Assembly: GCA_036666555.1 (NCBI GenBank)
Contig: JAVWVS010000012.1
Coordinates: forward strand, 1-64,000
Direction of reading: 5' to 3'
Length of the DNA: 64,000 bases
Source: UMGS1251 sp036666555
GTDB lineage: Bacteria; Bacillota; Clostridia; Lachnospirales; Lachnospiraceae
In this document: positions 62,897 through 64,000 of the stretch, in pieces
Position numbering within the stretch: position 1 is the stretch's first letter
Layout of the letters: every line of letters begins with the position of its first letter
Translations under genes and position numbers: made by a program
Notes under the pieces: generated by a model
Database searches by the model: none
The model's input: the letters and a program-made list of their open reading frames with translations, nothing else
What the model was told of the DNA's origin: nothing

Positions 62897-64000
62897 CTAA
62901 TACCATAATGTCAAATGTTCTGCAATCGGTCCAAGTGCCAATGCCGGGGAAAATGTCAATGCTGCAAAAATATATACGACAGCAATTAAGGTAATTGTAA
63001 AGATCACATTATCCGTTCTCAGCGTACCGATGGATTCATTCATTCTTTTCTTCGCTAGCAGGGAACCTGCAATAGCAAGCTGGGCAATCATGGTAATATA
63101 TCTACCAAAGAACATAGCAAGACCTGCTGTTACATTCCAAAATACAGTATTGTCTGCAAGTCCTTCAAAACCAGAACCATTATTGGCAGACGAAGAAGCA
63201 TATTCATACAGTACTTGACTCAGACCGTGAAATCCGGGATTGGATATTCCAGCCAGCCCGCCACCGGTAGATACTGCCAGTGCTGAAAACCCAAGAATCA
63301 GAAGTGGATGAATAATCAACACCAATGCCACTAGCTTCATTTCTTTTCCCTCTATTTTTTTGCCCAGATATTCCGGCGTTCGTCCTATCATCAATCCACA
63401 CAGGAACACTGCCAGTATTGCATACATAATCATATTCATCAGCCCTACACCTTTACCACCAAATACGCAGTTCAACATCATATGAAGCATAGGGACTAAC
63501 CCTCCTAACGGGGTTAAGGTATCATGCATATTATTAACTGTACCGGTGGTAAATGAAGTCGTAACTGTTGTGAATAAAGTGGACTGCGCAATTCCAAACC
63601 GCACTTCTTTTCCTTCCATACTTCCTGCTGTCTGATTCAACCCCGCTTTTGCAAGCGTTGGATTCCCGGCTAATTCTGCCTGATAGCAAAGGCTCAGTCC
63701 TAATAGGAAAATAACAGCCATGGCAGCAAAAATCACTTTCCCTTGTTTTCCTATCCATGGTGTTTTTTCTTCTTTTTTTCGTCGGTGAAGCATTTTCCCA
63801 AATGTAACTACACATGCTCCCGGCAAAATCATCATGGAAATCATCTCCACAATATTGGAAATGACCGTTGGATTTTCAAATGGTGTGGCCGAATTTGCTC
63901 CAAAAAATCCACCACCGTTCGTTCCCAGATGTTTAATAGATTCCAATGCCGCTACCGGTCCCATTGCCAAATCTTGAAACGTTCCTTCTATCGTATGTAT
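62897..64000 (-). CDS. kdpA: potassium-transporting ATPase subunit KdpA (partial, 5' end outside window)
   Basis: The C-terminal 367 residues of the K+-translocating subunit. The frame runs open to the window edge at 64000; the segment IHTIEGTFQDLAMGPVA shows that the gene continues upstream, and the internal ATG at 63970 is not the start. Selectivity-filter-like segments LGTNGGGFFG and ANNGSGFEGL are visible. About 190 residues are expected to be missing. Confidence 0.96.
   Translation of the reverse strand: MHTIEGTFQDLAMGPVAALESIKHLGTNGGGFFGANSATPFENPTVISNIVEMISMMILPGACVVTFGKMLHRRKKEEKTPWIGKQGKVIFAAMAVIFLLGLSLCYQAELAGNPTLAKAGLNQTAGSMEGKEVRFGIAQSTLFTTVTTSFTTGTVNNMHDTLTPLGGLVPMLHMMLNCVFGGKGVGLMNMIMYAILAVFLCGLMIGRTPEYLGKKIEGKEMKLVALVLIIHPLLILGFSALAVSTGGGLAGISNPGFHGLSQVLYEYASSSANNGSGFEGLADNTVFWNVTAGLAMFFGRYITMIAQLAIAGSLLAKKRMNESIGTLRTDNVIFTITLIAVVYIFAALTFSPALALGPIAEHLTLWY

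Noticed and set aside
1..64000. CRISPR arrays, insertion sequences, prophage or integrase genes
   Set aside because: No regularly spaced direct repeats, transposase or phage genes were found.

Overview
The window looks like a chromosomal stretch of a low-to-moderate GC, anaerobic, amino-acid-fermenting Bacillota. Lachnospiraceae is the best guess: the ribosomal cluster has a small KOW-domain gene between map and infA, ribosomal protein L17 carries a charged insertion, and selenium-dependent Stickland reductases are present. I cannot name a species. No rRNA, insertion sequence, prophage or CRISPR array was seen.

Layout. (1) 1-11.4 kb: glycine reductase island, read on the minus strand: Na+/amino-acid symporter, glycine riboswitch with terminator, grdX-grdE-grdB-trxB-trxA-grdA-grdC-grdD, and an orphan PTS IIC-like permease. 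A divergent TetR-type regulator closes it. grdA and grdB each contain an in-frame UGA (Sec44, Sec351). (2) 11.6-15.8 kb: a MacB/HlyD-type ABC efflux operon with a small membrane protein. (3) 15.9-32.8 kb: the S10-spc-alpha ribosomal supercluster (rpsJ to rplQ with secY, adk, map, infA, rpoA) behind a strong sigma-A promoter and a roughly 260-nt leader. (4) 33-43 kb: proline reductase island: TSUP-like permease, YcxB-like protein, prdE, prdD, prdB (Sec151), a small conserved protein, prdA, prdC, the selenocysteine tRNA, divergent proline racemase prdF and a second TetR regulator. (5) 43-52 kb: selenium operon: yedF, selD (itself a selenoprotein, Sec16), selA, selB, a LysR regulator, a cysteine-desulfurase-like enzyme, YedE permease, a TusA-like protein and a DUF3343 protein. 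(6) 52-58 kb: a mixed metabolic region: rRNA-type methyltransferase, CBM9-like protein, nagB, Fe-alcohol dehydrogenase, SGNH hydrolase, serine hydrolase. (7) 58-64 kb: the Kdp potassium pump kdpABC, with kdpA cut by the window edge, and a KdpD-like sensor that stops before any kinase domain.

How it fits together. Glycine and proline serve as Stickland electron acceptors. Both reductases pair a Cys-derived pyruvoyl subunit (GrdE, PrdA) with a selenocysteine subunit (GrdB, PrdB), and thioredoxin/TrxB and PrdC deliver electrons. The selenium genes between and beside them supply selenophosphate (SelD), charge tRNA-Sec (SelA), decode UGA (SelB) and probably import or hand over selenium (YedE, TusA-like, DUF3343, desulfurase). 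Glycine sensing is explicit in the riboswitch. The regulator of the proline genes is not evident: no PrdR is present in the window.
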